Positions 1 to 6,134 of a DNA stretch of 8,952 nucleotides are shown piece after piece. A program made the position numbers and the translations under genes. Source of the DNA: Legionellales bacterium (GTDB lineage: Bacteria; Pseudomonadota; Gammaproteobacteria; WLWR01). Location of the stretch: the NCBI GenBank assembly GCA_012103495.1, contig WLWR01000055.1:1-8952 (forward strand), read 5' to 3'. The notes below the pieces were generated by a model that searched no databases, was not told where the DNA came from, and worked only from the letters and a program-made list of their open reading frames with translations. Every line of letters begins with the position of its first letter. Within the stretch, counting starts at the first letter, position 1.

Positions 1-1238
1 TAAATGTTCCGGCAGTGAAGGGTCAATTAAATGATGCAGCAGGAAGGCCAGCAGAACGTCATCCTTCTGACAAAGAACCTTTTTCTGCGTTAGCATTTAA
101 AATTGCAACGGACCCTTATGTGGGAACACTGACCTATTTTCGAGTGTACTCTGGCGTGCTTAATTCAGGTGATACCGTTTACAACCCAGTGAAAGGCAAG
201 CGCGAGCGAGTCGGACGAATTTTACAGATGCACTCCAATTCACGTGAAGAAATCAAACAAGTCCGTGCCGGAGACATTGCCGCTGCAGTGGGCCTTAAAA
301 ATGTTACGACAGGGGATACTTTATGTGATTTAAAAGAAATCATTACCCTGGAGCGTATGGATTTCCCGGAACCGGTGATCGCGGTTGCCGTAGAACCTAA
401 AACCAAGGCGGATCAAGAAAAAATGTCGATAGCATTGGGCAAGTTAGCCCAAGAAGATCCATCTTTTCGTGTGCATACCGATGAAGAATCGGGACAAACC
501 ATTATTGAAGGTATGGGTGAGCTGCATTTGGAAATTATTGTTGATCGTATGAAGCGGGAATTTAATGTTGAAGCCAACGTGGGTAAACCACAAGTAGCGT
601 ATCGGGAAACTATCCGTAGCATGGTTGAACAAGAAGGTAAATTTGTTCGTCAATCCGGTGGTCGAGGTCAGTATGGTCATGTGTGGTTACGCATTGAACC
701 ACAAGAAACCGGGGAAGGTTATGAATTTGTTAATGCGATTGTAGGTGGAGCGGTTCCTAAAGAATACATTCCCGCTGTGGATAAAGGGATACAAGAACAA
801 ATTGAAAATGGTGTAATTGCGGGTTACCCAGTGGTTGATGTGAAAGTTACCATTTATGATGGTTCATACCATGATGTGGATTCTAGTGAGATGGCTTTTA
901 AGATTGCCGGTTCTATGGGATTCAAAGAAGGCGCTAAAAAAGCCAAGCCGGTGTTGCTTGAACCTATCATGAAAGTTGAAGTGGTGACACCAGAAGATTA
1001 TATGGGCGATGTTATGGGCGACTTGAATCGTCGACGTGGCATTTTACAAGGTATGGAAGATACTCCGGCTGGTAAAACCATCAATGCTGAGGTGCCATTG
1101 GCTGAAATGTTTGGTTATGCAACCGACTTACGCTCGATTACCCAAGGGCGCGCTACCTATACCATGGAATTTGCAAAATATAATGAAGCTCCGGCGAATA
1201 TTGCTGATGAAATCATTAATAAACAGCGAACTGACTAA
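1..1238 (+). CDS. fusA: Elongation factor G, C-terminal ~411 residues (5' truncated by window edge)
   Basis: EF-G is the GTPase that drives ribosomal translocation and, with RRF, ribosome recycling in the cytoplasm. The frame is open from the first bases (first full codon at 3). The GTG at 15 is an internal valine, not a start. Compared with about 704 residues in E. coli, the G domain (roughly 290 residues) lies outside the window, so the GTP-binding motifs cannot be checked. What remains runs from domain II (AERHPSDKEPFSALAFKI near the start) through domain III (GMGELHLEIIVDRMKREFNV), domain IV (QSGGRGQYGHV, then SYHDVDSSEMAFKIAGSMGF) and domain V (GDLNRRRGILQGME, MFGYATDLRSITQGRA). No lesion is visible. 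It ends TAA, 27 bases before tuf, as in a str operon. Phrases such as YGHVWLRIEPQE recall Legionella-type EF-G (inference). Confidence 0.97.
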   Translation, partial: NVPAVKGQLNDAAGRPAERHPSDKEPFSALAFKIATDPYVGTLTYFRVYSGVLNSGDTVYNPVKGKRERVGRILQMHSNSREEIKQVRAGDIAAAVGLKNVTTGDTLCDLKEIITLERMDFPEPVIAVAVEPKTKADQEKMSIALGKLAQEDPSFRVHTDEESGQTIIEGMGELHLEIIVDRMKREFNVEANVGKPQVAYRETIRSMVEQEGKFVRQSGGRGQYGHVWLRIEPQETGEGYEFVNAIVGGAVPKEYIPAVDKGIQEQIENGVIAGYPVVDVKVTIYDGSYHDVDSSEMAFKIAGSMGFKEGAKKAKPVLLEPIMKVEVVTPEDYMGDVMGDLNRRRGILQGMEDTPAGKTINAEVPLAEMFGYATDLRSITQGRATYTMEFAKYNEAPANIADEIINKQRTD

Positions 1239-1265
1239 CCGCATAATTTTAAAGAGGAAAATATC

Positions 1266-2459
1266 ATGTCTAACAGAGCGAAATTTGAACGCACAAAGCC
1301 GAATGTCAATATCGGAACGATTGGTCATGTGGATCACGGCAAGACGACGCTGACGGCGGCGATCACGGCGGTGATGGCAAAGATACATGGCGGGGAAGCG
1401 GTTGACTTTGGCAATATTGATAAAGCCCCAGAAGAACGAGAGCGTGGGATCACGATTGCGACGGCTCACGTTGAGTATGAAACGGCCAATCGTCATTATT
1501 CGCATGTGGATTGCCCAGGTCACGCGGATTATGTGAAGAACATGATCACCGGCGCGGCGCAAATGGATGGAGCGATTTTAGTGGTCAGCGCGGCAGATGG
1601 CCCGATGCCTCAAACCCGCGAACACATTTTATTGGCGCGTCAAGTTGGCGTTCCGTACATTGTGGTGTTTTTGAATAAAGTAGACATGGTAGACGATGCG
1701 GAATTATTAGAATTGGTTGAAATGGAAGTTCGGGAATTGTTGAGTTTGTATGAATTTCCGGGAGATGACATTCCGGTGGTGAGTGGTTCAGCGTTGAAAG
1801 CGTTGGAAGGCGATTCGGGAGAGCAAGGCGAGAGCTCGATAGAGCGGTTGATGGAAGCAGTGGATAATTACATACCGGAGCCGGAACGTGATATTGACCA
1901 ACCGTTTTTATTGCCGATTGAAGATGTGTTTTCGATATCGGGCCGCGGCACGGTGGTGACGGGTCGTATTGAACGTGGGATTGTCCACGTTGGCGATGAG
2001 ATAGAGATCGTAGGATTAAAAGATACGCAGAAGACGACGTGTACGGGTGTTGAGATGTTCCGCAAGTTGTTAGATGAAGGACGAGCGGGAGATAACGTAG
2101 GCGTTTTGTTACGCGGTACGAAACGAGATGAAGTTGAACGAGGTCAAGTTTTGGCGAAGACAGGAAGTATAATGCCGCATACGAAATTTAAAGCGGAAGT
2201 ATATATTTTATCGAAAGATGAAGGTGGACGTCATACACCATTTTTCAATGGTTATCGGCCTCAGTTTTATTTTCGTACGACGGACGTGACTGGTCATGTG
2301 GATTTACCGGAAGGGACAGAGATGGTGATGCCAGGTGATAATATAGCGATGACAGTAACATTGATTGCACCGATAGCGATGGAATCTGGTTTACGGTTTG
2401 CGATTCGTGAAGGCGGTCGGACTGTAGGCGCCGGTGTCGTAACTGAAATCATCGAATGA
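1266..2459 (+). CDS. tuf: Elongation factor Tu
   Basis: EF-Tu delivers aminoacyl-tRNA to the ribosomal A site as a GTP ternary complex. The ORF is complete at 397 residues (E. coli has 394) and starts at an ATG preceded by AAAGAGGAAA. All GTPase motifs are present: GHVDHGKT at 20-27, switch I RGITI with Thr63, DCPGH at 82-86 with the catalytic His86, NKVD at 137-140 and SALK at 175-178. The two beta-barrel domains follow, with GGRHTPFFNGYRPQFYF and the C-terminal GGRTVGAGVV intact. The N-terminal segment reads KPNVN where KPHVN is usual. Codon use differs from the neighbours: alanine is mostly GCG, ACG is common, and I count 8 ATA isoleucines, which is odd for such an abundant protein. It lies 27 bases after fusA and is followed by tRNA-Trp. 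Gammaproteobacteria often carry two tuf copies, and this one has the upstream neighbour of one and the downstream neighbour of the other. Confidence 0.97.
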   Translation: MSNRAKFERTKPNVNIGTIGHVDHGKTTLTAAITAVMAKIHGGEAVDFGNIDKAPEERERGITIATAHVEYETANRHYSHVDCPGHADYVKNMITGAAQMDGAILVVSAADGPMPQTREHILLARQVGVPYIVVFLNKVDMVDDAELLELVEMEVRELLSLYEFPGDDIPVVSGSALKALEGDSGEQGESSIERLMEAVDNYIPEPERDIDQPFLLPIEDVFSISGRGTVVTGRIERGIVHVGDEIEIVGLKDTQKTTCTGVEMFRKLLDEGRAGDNVGVLLRGTKRDEVERGQVLAKTGSIMPHTKFKAEVYILSKDEGGRHTPFFNGYRPQFYFRTTDVTGHVDLPEGTEMVMPGDNIAMTVTLIAPIAMESGLRFAIREGGRTVGAGVVTEIIE

Positions 2460-2511
2460 TATTTGAAAAATATAGAGTTTGGTGAGTATTATTGTTGATT
2501 ATTTAAATATG

Positions 2512-2564
2512 AAGCAAGCGTGCTTACTAAAAAAAGGGAAGTCCCTAGGCTTGATTGTTTTTTT
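2512..2564 (+). terminator. Possible weak intrinsic terminator after tuf
   Basis: A short hairpin (AAGCA at 2512-2516 with TGCTT at 2521-2525) is followed by a second small inverted repeat (AGGG/CCCT around 2535-2546). An alternative pairing joins CAAGC at 2515-2519 with GCTTG at 2549-2553. A run of seven T begins at 2558. The stems are short and none sits directly against the T run, so this is only a candidate end for the tuf transcript. Confidence 0.3.
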
Positions 2565-2589
2565 ATTTGCGATTAAGCCAACTAGATAA

Positions 2590-2613
2590 ACCACCGAAAA
2601 TTTGGCCGGTGGT
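2590..2613 (+). repeat. Inverted repeat immediately upstream of tRNA-Trp
   Basis: ACCACCG at 2590-2596 is the exact reverse complement of CGGTGGT at 2607-2613, giving a 7-bp stem with a 10-base loop that ends three bases before the mature tRNA 5' end. No T run follows, so it does not look like a terminator. It could be a processing or folding element in a tuf-tRNA-secE co-transcript; the function is unknown. Confidence 0.5.
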
Positions 2614-2616
2614 ATT

Positions 2617-2692
<76 letters not shown>

Positions 2693-2717
2693 TTTTTAAT
2701 AGTAGGAACCATGGTGT

Positions 2718-3089
2718 ATGAAAACCAAAGATAGCAAAATAAATTCATCGATAGATGTTTTGAAATGGATTGTTGGGCTATTGATTGTCGCGGGAGGGGT
2801 TGCTGCTAATTATTATTACATTGCGCAACCAGCCCCCATTCGACTCATTGGTTGGATCGTGTTGGTGATGGTGGTCGCAGGAATTTTTGCAACCACTGAA
2901 CAGGGACAACGATTTTTACACTTTGCAAAAGAATCTAAAGTTGAATTACAAAAGGTCGTGTGGCCCAGTCGCCATGAGACTGTGCAATCAACTGCTATTG
3001 TGGCAGTGATGGTTGTTGCTGTCAGCTTCATGTTGTGGCTGATGGATATGGGAATTTTTTGGGCCGTTGGGCGGGTCACGAGCATCTAA
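2718..3089 (+). CDS. secE: Preprotein translocase subunit SecE
   Basis: SecE is the essential clamp subunit of the SecYEG inner-membrane protein-conducting channel. The product has 123 residues (E. coli 127) and the expected three-helix layout: hydrophobic segments at about 14-35, 41-59 and 92-114. Between the second and third is the conserved cytoplasmic amphipathic stretch and hinge, ELQKVVWPSRHETVQST at about 76-92, which is the SecE signature. The start ATG at 2718 has AGGA at 2704-2707, a slightly long spacing of 10 bases. An upstream ATG at 2711 is in another frame and stops after seven codons. It begins 25 bases after tRNA-Trp and ends 19 bases before nusG, the standard secE-nusG pair. 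Confidence 0.96.
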   Translation: MKTKDSKINSSIDVLKWIVGLLIVAGGVAANYYYIAQPAPIRLIGWIVLVMVVAGIFATTEQGQRFLHFAKESKVELQKVVWPSRHETVQSTAIVAVMVVAVSFMLWLMDMGIFWAVGRVTSI

Positions 3090-3108
3090 CCTAAATAGGT
3101 ATGTAACT

Positions 3109-3660
3109 ATGGCAGAAGAGCAGAATTCAGGAAAAAATTGGTACGTTGTCCACGCTTATTCAAATTATGAAAATTTTGTGGCACGGGAATTACGTGAACG
3201 AGTTGCCCGAGAACATTTGGAAGAAAAAGTTGATGAAATTTTAGTGCCCACCGAAGAGGTGGTTGAAATGCGCAGTGGTAAGAAGCGAAAAAGCCAGCGT
3301 AAATTTTTTCCAGGTTATGTCTTAGTCAAAATGATTATGGACGATCAGACTTGGCACTTAATTAAAAGTACGCCACGGGTATTAGGATTTATCGGTGGGA
3401 CCAGTCAAGCGCCGGCGCCTATCAGTGAGCAAGAAGCCAATGCGATACTCAATCGTGTTAAAGAAGGCGAAAGCAAACCGAAGCCTAAAGTATTGTTTGA
3501 ACCAGGTGAAGTAGTGCGGGTTATTGAAGGACCGTTTGCTGATTTTAATGGAACAGTTGAAGAAGTAAATTACGACAAAAGTCGATTGCGGGTATCAGTG
3601 ACTATTTTTGGTCGTTCGACACCAGTAGAATTAGAATTCAGCCAAGTTGAGAAAAATTAA
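3109..3660 (+). CDS. nusG: Transcription termination/antitermination factor NusG
   Basis: NusG binds RNA polymerase, suppresses pausing, and contacts Rho or ribosomal protein S10 to couple transcription with termination or translation. The product has 183 residues (E. coli 181). The NGN domain covers roughly 10-118 (NWYVVHAYSNYENFVARELRER, then RKFFPGYVLVKM and STPRVLGFIGG). The C-terminal KOW domain follows at about 130-183 (FEPGEVVRVIEGPFADFNGTV, then FGRSTPVELEFSQVEK). The frame stays open upstream to a GTG at 3067, inside secE. I choose ATG 3109 because homologues start there and AGGT at 3097-3100 precedes it. It is followed by a 110-base gap with RNA structure ahead of rplK. Confidence 0.97.
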   Translation: MAEEQNSGKNWYVVHAYSNYENFVARELRERVAREHLEEKVDEILVPTEEVVEMRSGKKRKSQRKFFPGYVLVKMIMDDQTWHLIKSTPRVLGFIGGTSQAPAPISEQEANAILNRVKEGESKPKPKVLFEPGEVVRVIEGPFADFNGTVEEVNYDKSRLRVSVTIFGRSTPVELEFSQVEKN

Positions 3661-3666
3661 ATGTAT

Positions 3667-3699
3667 CGCTTCACCAAAATTTTAAATCTTGGTGAAGTG
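3667..3699 (+). promoter_or_regulatory. Hairpin in the nusG-rplK gap
   Basis: CTTCACCAA at 3669-3677 pairs perfectly with TTGGTGAAG at 3689-3697. The stem extends outward by one G-U and one C-G pair to 3667/3699, giving about 11 pairs around an 11-base AT-rich loop. The stem lies seven bases after the nusG stop. There is no T run after it, so a simple intrinsic terminator is unlikely. A 3'-end stabiliser, a processing site or part of the rplKA leader are the reasonable options. Confidence 0.6.
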
Positions 3700-3722
3700 C
3701 CAGATTTGAGTTAGTAAAAACC

Positions 3723-3751
3723 GGGGAGCTTTGACAAAAGCGTTTGTACCC
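3723..3751 (+). promoter_or_regulatory. Candidate L1-binding autoregulatory element upstream of rplK
   Basis: GCTTT (3728-3732) and AAAGC (3737-3741) form a 5-bp stem closed by GACA. It is flanked by GGG near 3723-3726 and CCC at 3749-3751, which can pair across an asymmetric internal loop. This ends about 20 bases before the rplK start, next to the Shine-Dalgarno GAGGAG (3757-3762). In E. coli, L1 represses the rplK-rplA mRNA at a leader site that mimics its rRNA target. Position and the helix/internal-loop/helix shape fit that role, but the identification is inference. Confidence 0.4.
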
Positions 3752-3770
3752 ATAAAGAGGAGACGTTGTA

Positions 3771-4199
3771 ATGGCTAAGAAAATTGAAGCCTACATCAAA
3801 TTGCAAGTGCCCGCTGGCCAAGCCAATCCCAGTCCACCTGTTGGACCTGCGTTAGGACAACATGGATTGAACATTATGGAATTTTGCAAAGCGTTTAATG
3901 CGCAGACGCAATCGATGGAAGCGGGGCTTCCAGTACCTGTGATTATTACCGTATTTAGTGATCGAAGTTTTACCTTTGTTACCAAAACCACACCTGCCGC
4001 AGTGCTGCTTAAAAAAGCTGCCGGTGTGGAAAAAGGCAGTGGTGAACCGAACACAAATAAAGTTGGTAAAGTGACCCGGGCGCAATTGGCAGAGATCGCT
4101 CAAACCAAAGAGTCGGATCTTACCGCCGCAAGTTTAGATGCCGCGATTAAAACGTTGGCAGGAACTGCGCGTAGTATGGGCATTGAAGTTGAAGATTAA
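3771..4199 (+). CDS. rplK: 50S ribosomal protein L11
   Basis: L11 binds the GTPase-associated region of 23S rRNA at the base of the L7/L12 stalk, takes part in EF-G and EF-Tu function, and is needed for RelA activation. At 142 residues it equals the E. coli length. The N-terminal domain contains the proline-rich factor-site segment PSPPVGPALGQHGLNIMEF (about 20-38). The rRNA-binding C-terminal domain, from about residue 74, carries TTPAAVLLKKAAGVEKGSGEPN, and the protein ends with GTARSMGIEVED. The start is supported by GAGGAG eight bases upstream. rplA begins 15 bases after the stop, consistent with a bicistronic rplKA unit. Confidence 0.98.
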   Translation: MAKKIEAYIKLQVPAGQANPSPPVGPALGQHGLNIMEFCKAFNAQTQSMEAGLPVPVIITVFSDRSFTFVTKTTPAAVLLKKAAGVEKGSGEPNTNKVGKVTRAQLAEIAQTKESDLTAASLDAAIKTLAGTARSMGIEVED

Positions 4200-4214
4200 T
4201 CACGGGAGTCTCTC

Positions 4215-4913
4215 ATGGCTAAATTAACGAAAAGAGGGCGACAAATCGCCGAAAAAGTTGAACGAACTCGATTGTACAGTGCGACAGAAGCGTTTACATT
4301 AATTAAAGAATTATCCACAGTAAAGTTCAATGAAAGTGTGGATGTAAGTGCCAATCTGGGTGTCGATCCTAAAAAATCTGATCAGGTTGTTCGGGGTGCT
4401 ATTGTGTTGCCCAATGGTACTGGTCAGGATGTGCGGGTTGCCGTTTTTGCCCAAGGCGCAAATGCTGAAGCTGCCCAGCAAGCTGGTGCGGACATAGTTG
4501 GTTTTGACGATTTGGCAGAACAAGTTAAACAAGGCAATCTGGACTTTGATGTGGTGATCGCTTCTCCAGATGCTATGCGAGTGGTGGGGCAATTAGGGCA
4601 GATTTTAGGTCCGCGTGGGCTCATGCCAAACCCCAAAGTGGGAACCGTCACTCCTAATGTTGCTGAGGCGGTTAAAAATGCCAAATCGGGTCAAATCCGT
4701 TATCGCACCGACAAAGCTGGAATTATCCATTGCACAATTGGCAAAGTGGATTTTTCTGAGCAAGCTTTGGCAGAAAATTTGGCGGTATTGCTCGCAGCTC
4801 TAAAAAAAGCAAAACCCAGCAGTGCAAAAGGTGTTTATTTGAAAAAGATTTCAATATCCAGCACGATGGGACCGGGCTTGATGATAGATATTAATTCAAT
4901 CGATGCGGCTTGA
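4215..4913 (+). CDS. rplA: 50S ribosomal protein L1
   Basis: L1 forms the mobile L1 stalk of the 50S subunit, helps release E-site tRNA, and represses its own operon in well-studied bacteria. The product has 232 residues (E. coli 234). Recognisable segments are the N-terminal KLTKRGRQIAEKV, the domain I pattern around KFNESVDVSANLGVDPKKSDQ, domain II with VFAQGANAEAAQQAGAD, and the strongly conserved LGQILGPRGLMPNPKVGTVT (about 131-150). The C-terminus has the family pattern SSTMGPGLMID. GGGAG at 4204-4208 supports the ATG. It ends 32 bases before a strong intrinsic terminator, so rplK-rplA probably forms a transcript of its own, with or without read-through. Confidence 0.98.
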   Translation: MAKLTKRGRQIAEKVERTRLYSATEAFTLIKELSTVKFNESVDVSANLGVDPKKSDQVVRGAIVLPNGTGQDVRVAVFAQGANAEAAQQAGADIVGFDDLAEQVKQGNLDFDVVIASPDAMRVVGQLGQILGPRGLMPNPKVGTVTPNVAEAVKNAKSGQIRYRTDKAGIIHCTIGKVDFSEQALAENLAVLLAALKKAKPSSAKGVYLKKISISSTMGPGLMIDINSIDAA

Positions 4914-4944
4914 TCATAAATAATCAATAAAATGATTTACTCGT

Positions 4945-4980
4945 GGATGCAATTGCGTTAGACTTGCGTCCTTTTTTATT
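4945..4980 (+). terminator. Intrinsic terminator/attenuator between rplA and rplJ
   Basis: GGATGCAA (4945-4952) pairs with TTGCGTCC (4964-4971) over eight pairs including one T-G wobble, with an 11-base loop, and is followed at once by six T and ATT. This is the clearest rho-independent terminator in the window. It should end part or all of the rplKA transcript, so rplJL-rpoB needs read-through or its own promoter. Confidence 0.85.
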
Positions 4981-5004
4981 CTGCGCTTATTTTTTGCGTA
5001 GTAA

Positions 5005-5107
5005 CTAACCGAATTCGCGGTAGTGGTGGTTAACCTTACCGTCGAAGACCGTGGGTGTTTATTTGCCCTTAAGCGAATAAGCTTAATGTCCTACGTAGAT
5101 GGAGGAG
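5005..5107 (+). promoter_or_regulatory. L10-type ribosomal protein leader
   Basis: The structured 5' leader of rplJ includes CGGTA (5018-5022)/TACCG (5037-5041), a GAAGACCGTGGG block (5044-5055), TTAAGC (5069-5074)/GCTTAA (5081-5086) around GAATAA, and CCTACGTAGATGG just before the Shine-Dalgarno. The GCTTAAT...CCTACGTAGA wording matches what I remember of the E. coli and pseudomonad rplJ leader, where the L10-L7/L12 complex binds to repress rplJL translation. A covariance-model search would settle the exact bounds. Confidence 0.7.
5101..5107 (+). promoter_or_regulatory. Strong Shine-Dalgarno that fixes the rplJ start
   Basis: GGAGGAG lies five bases before ATG 5113. The reading frame happens to be open back to GTG 5023 through the structured leader, so this site and the family N-terminus (MALTLAEKQ) decide the start. 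Confidence 0.85.
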
Positions 5108-5112
5108 TCTAT

Positions 5113-5640
5113 ATGGCATTGACGTTAGCTGAAAAGCAAGCGGTAGTCGCTGAAGTGTCTGAGGTTGCAAGTCAAGCAATTTCAGCCGTCGTCGCCGATT
5201 ATCGTGGGATGACTGTGTCCCAAATGACTCAGCTTCGCTCTGATGCGCGAAAAGCAGGTATTTATGTGCGGGTGGTGAAAAACACGCTTTGTCGCCGCGC
5301 CGTAGAAAATACAATGTTTGAATGTCTCAATGAAGCATTAACCGGTCCTGTGTTTTTAGCTTTTTCTCAACAAGCGCCTAGCAGTGCAGCGCGATTGCTG
5401 AAAGATTTCGCTAAAAACAACAGTAATGTTAAGGTGAAAGGTATCGCTTTGAATGGCCAATTACTGGACGCAAGCCAATTGGATTTTGTTGCCAGTTTGC
5501 CAACCAAAGACGAAGCCATAGCCAAATTACTGTATGTATTGAAAGCGCCTATTACACAATTGGCGCGGACAATGGCAGAGCCGCATGCTCAGTTGGTACG
5601 TTTAATCGCTGCGATTGGTGATCAGAAACGAGCAGGTTAA
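5113..5640 (+). CDS. rplJ: 50S ribosomal protein L10
   Basis: L10 anchors L7/L12 dimers to the ribosome and, as the L10-L7/L12 complex, represses its own mRNA. The product has 175 residues from ATG 5113, longer than E. coli L10 (165) and close to the roughly 177 I recall for Legionella. The rRNA-binding N-terminal domain shows AISAVVADYRGMTVSQMTQLR and the RVVKNTLCRRAVE segment. The middle has the GPVFLAFS and AARLLKDFAKN patterns. The C-terminal half holds LDFVASLPTKDEAIAKLLYVLKAP in two pieces and then the helix that binds L7/L12. It lies between the L10 leader and rplL, 25 bases upstream of the latter, a stable pairing across bacteria. Confidence 0.97.
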   Translation: MALTLAEKQAVVAEVSEVASQAISAVVADYRGMTVSQMTQLRSDARKAGIYVRVVKNTLCRRAVENTMFECLNEALTGPVFLAFSQQAPSSAARLLKDFAKNNSNVKVKGIALNGQLLDASQLDFVASLPTKDEAIAKLLYVLKAPITQLARTMAEPHAQLVRLIAAIGDQKRAG

Positions 5641-5665
5641 GCAAGATATAAATTAGGAGAGCAAA

Positions 5666-6046
5666 ATGGCTGTTTCAAGAGAAGATATTTTAAGTGCAAT
5701 TGCTGACATGAGCGTCATGGATGTCGTTGAATTGGTAAAAGATATGGAAGATAAGTTTGGTGTTTCTGCTGCTGCTGCCGCAGTTGCCGTTGCTGCTCCT
5801 GCAGCCGGTGGCGATCAAGCCGCTGCTGTTGAGCAAACCGAATTTGATGTCGTTATGAAAGGTTTTGGTTCTAACAAAGTGGCTGTCATTAAAGTGGTTC
5901 GCGCCATGACTGGCTTAGGTTTGAAAGAAGCTAAAGAACTGGTCGAATCTGCACCTGCAGCGGTGAAGGAAGCGATCACTAAAGACGAAGCTGAAGACAT
6001 CAAGAAACAATTGGAAGAAGCTGGTGCCGAGGTCGAAGTGAAATAA
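5666..6046 (+). CDS. rplL: 50S ribosomal protein L7/L12
   Basis: L7/L12 is the multicopy, flexible stalk protein that recruits and stimulates the translational GTPases. The product has 126 residues (E. coli 121 including the start). The N-terminal dimerisation and L10-binding helices cover about 1-33 (SREDILSAIADMSVMDVVEL). An Ala/Val/Pro/Gly hinge follows at about 34-55. The factor-binding C-terminal domain runs from about 57 (EFDVVMKGFGSNKVAVIKVV, GLGLKEAKELVE, and ends EEAGAEVEVK). The start has AGGAGA at 5655-5660. The acidic, alanine-rich composition is normal for the family. It is followed by an 88-base gap with a strong hairpin before rpoB. Confidence 0.98.
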   Translation: MAVSREDILSAIADMSVMDVVELVKDMEDKFGVSAAAAAVAVAAPAAGGDQAAAVEQTEFDVVMKGFGSNKVAVIKVVRAMTGLGLKEAKELVESAPAAVKEAITKDEAEDIKKQLEEAGAEVEVK

Positions 6047-6068
6047 CATTGTGGCCTCTCGTACGAAA

Positions 6069-6101
6069 CTAGCCCGCTTGTGGCTCAACACAGCGGGCTA
6101 G
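6069..6101 (+). promoter_or_regulatory. Long hairpin between rplL and rpoB (attenuator or RNase processing site)
   Basis: TAGCCCGCT (6070-6078) pairs perfectly with AGCGGGCTA (6092-6100), with one more C-G pair outside (6069/6101). Above it, after a bulged T6079, GTG (6080-6082) pairs with CAC (6089-6091) around loop GCTCAA. The stem is GC-rich but followed by GAATTAACC rather than a T run. E. coli has a partial attenuator and an RNase III site in the same gap, which sets the ratio of L7/L12 to RNA polymerase. This hairpin is a plausible counterpart. Confidence 0.65.
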
Positions 6102-6134
6102 GAATTAACCTGAAAACGATATCGAGGAAATACA

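Noticed and set aside
1128..1562. Long minus-strand and alternate-frame ORFs over fusA, tuf, rplK, rplA, rplL and rpoB
   Set aside because: All lie opposite or across well-recognised genes, have no family-like sequence and no ribosome binding site; they are shadows.
2479..2508. TTGGTG ... TTAAAT as a promoter for tRNA-Trp-secE
   Set aside because: Poor match to both boxes in an AT-rich stretch where such matches are expected by chance.
3067..3108. GTG 3067 as a start giving a 197-residue NusG
   Set aside because: It lies inside secE, has no family similarity in the extension, and ATG 3109 has its own Shine-Dalgarno.
3731..3758. TTGACA at 3731-3736 as a -35 box for rplK
   Set aside because: It is part of the hairpin region, the best -10 at the right spacing (TAAAGA) matches only three of six bases, and transcription would start inside or after the Shine-Dalgarno.
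4953..4992. TTGCGT boxes near 4953 and 4964 as promoters for rplJ
   Set aside because: They fall within the terminator stem, and the -10 candidates at allowed spacing (TTATTC, TATTTT) are weak, so no promoter is claimed.
5023..5112. GTG 5023 as an upstream start giving a 205-residue L10
   Set aside because: The extension is translated leader RNA. Family N-terminus and GGAGGAG both point to ATG 5113.
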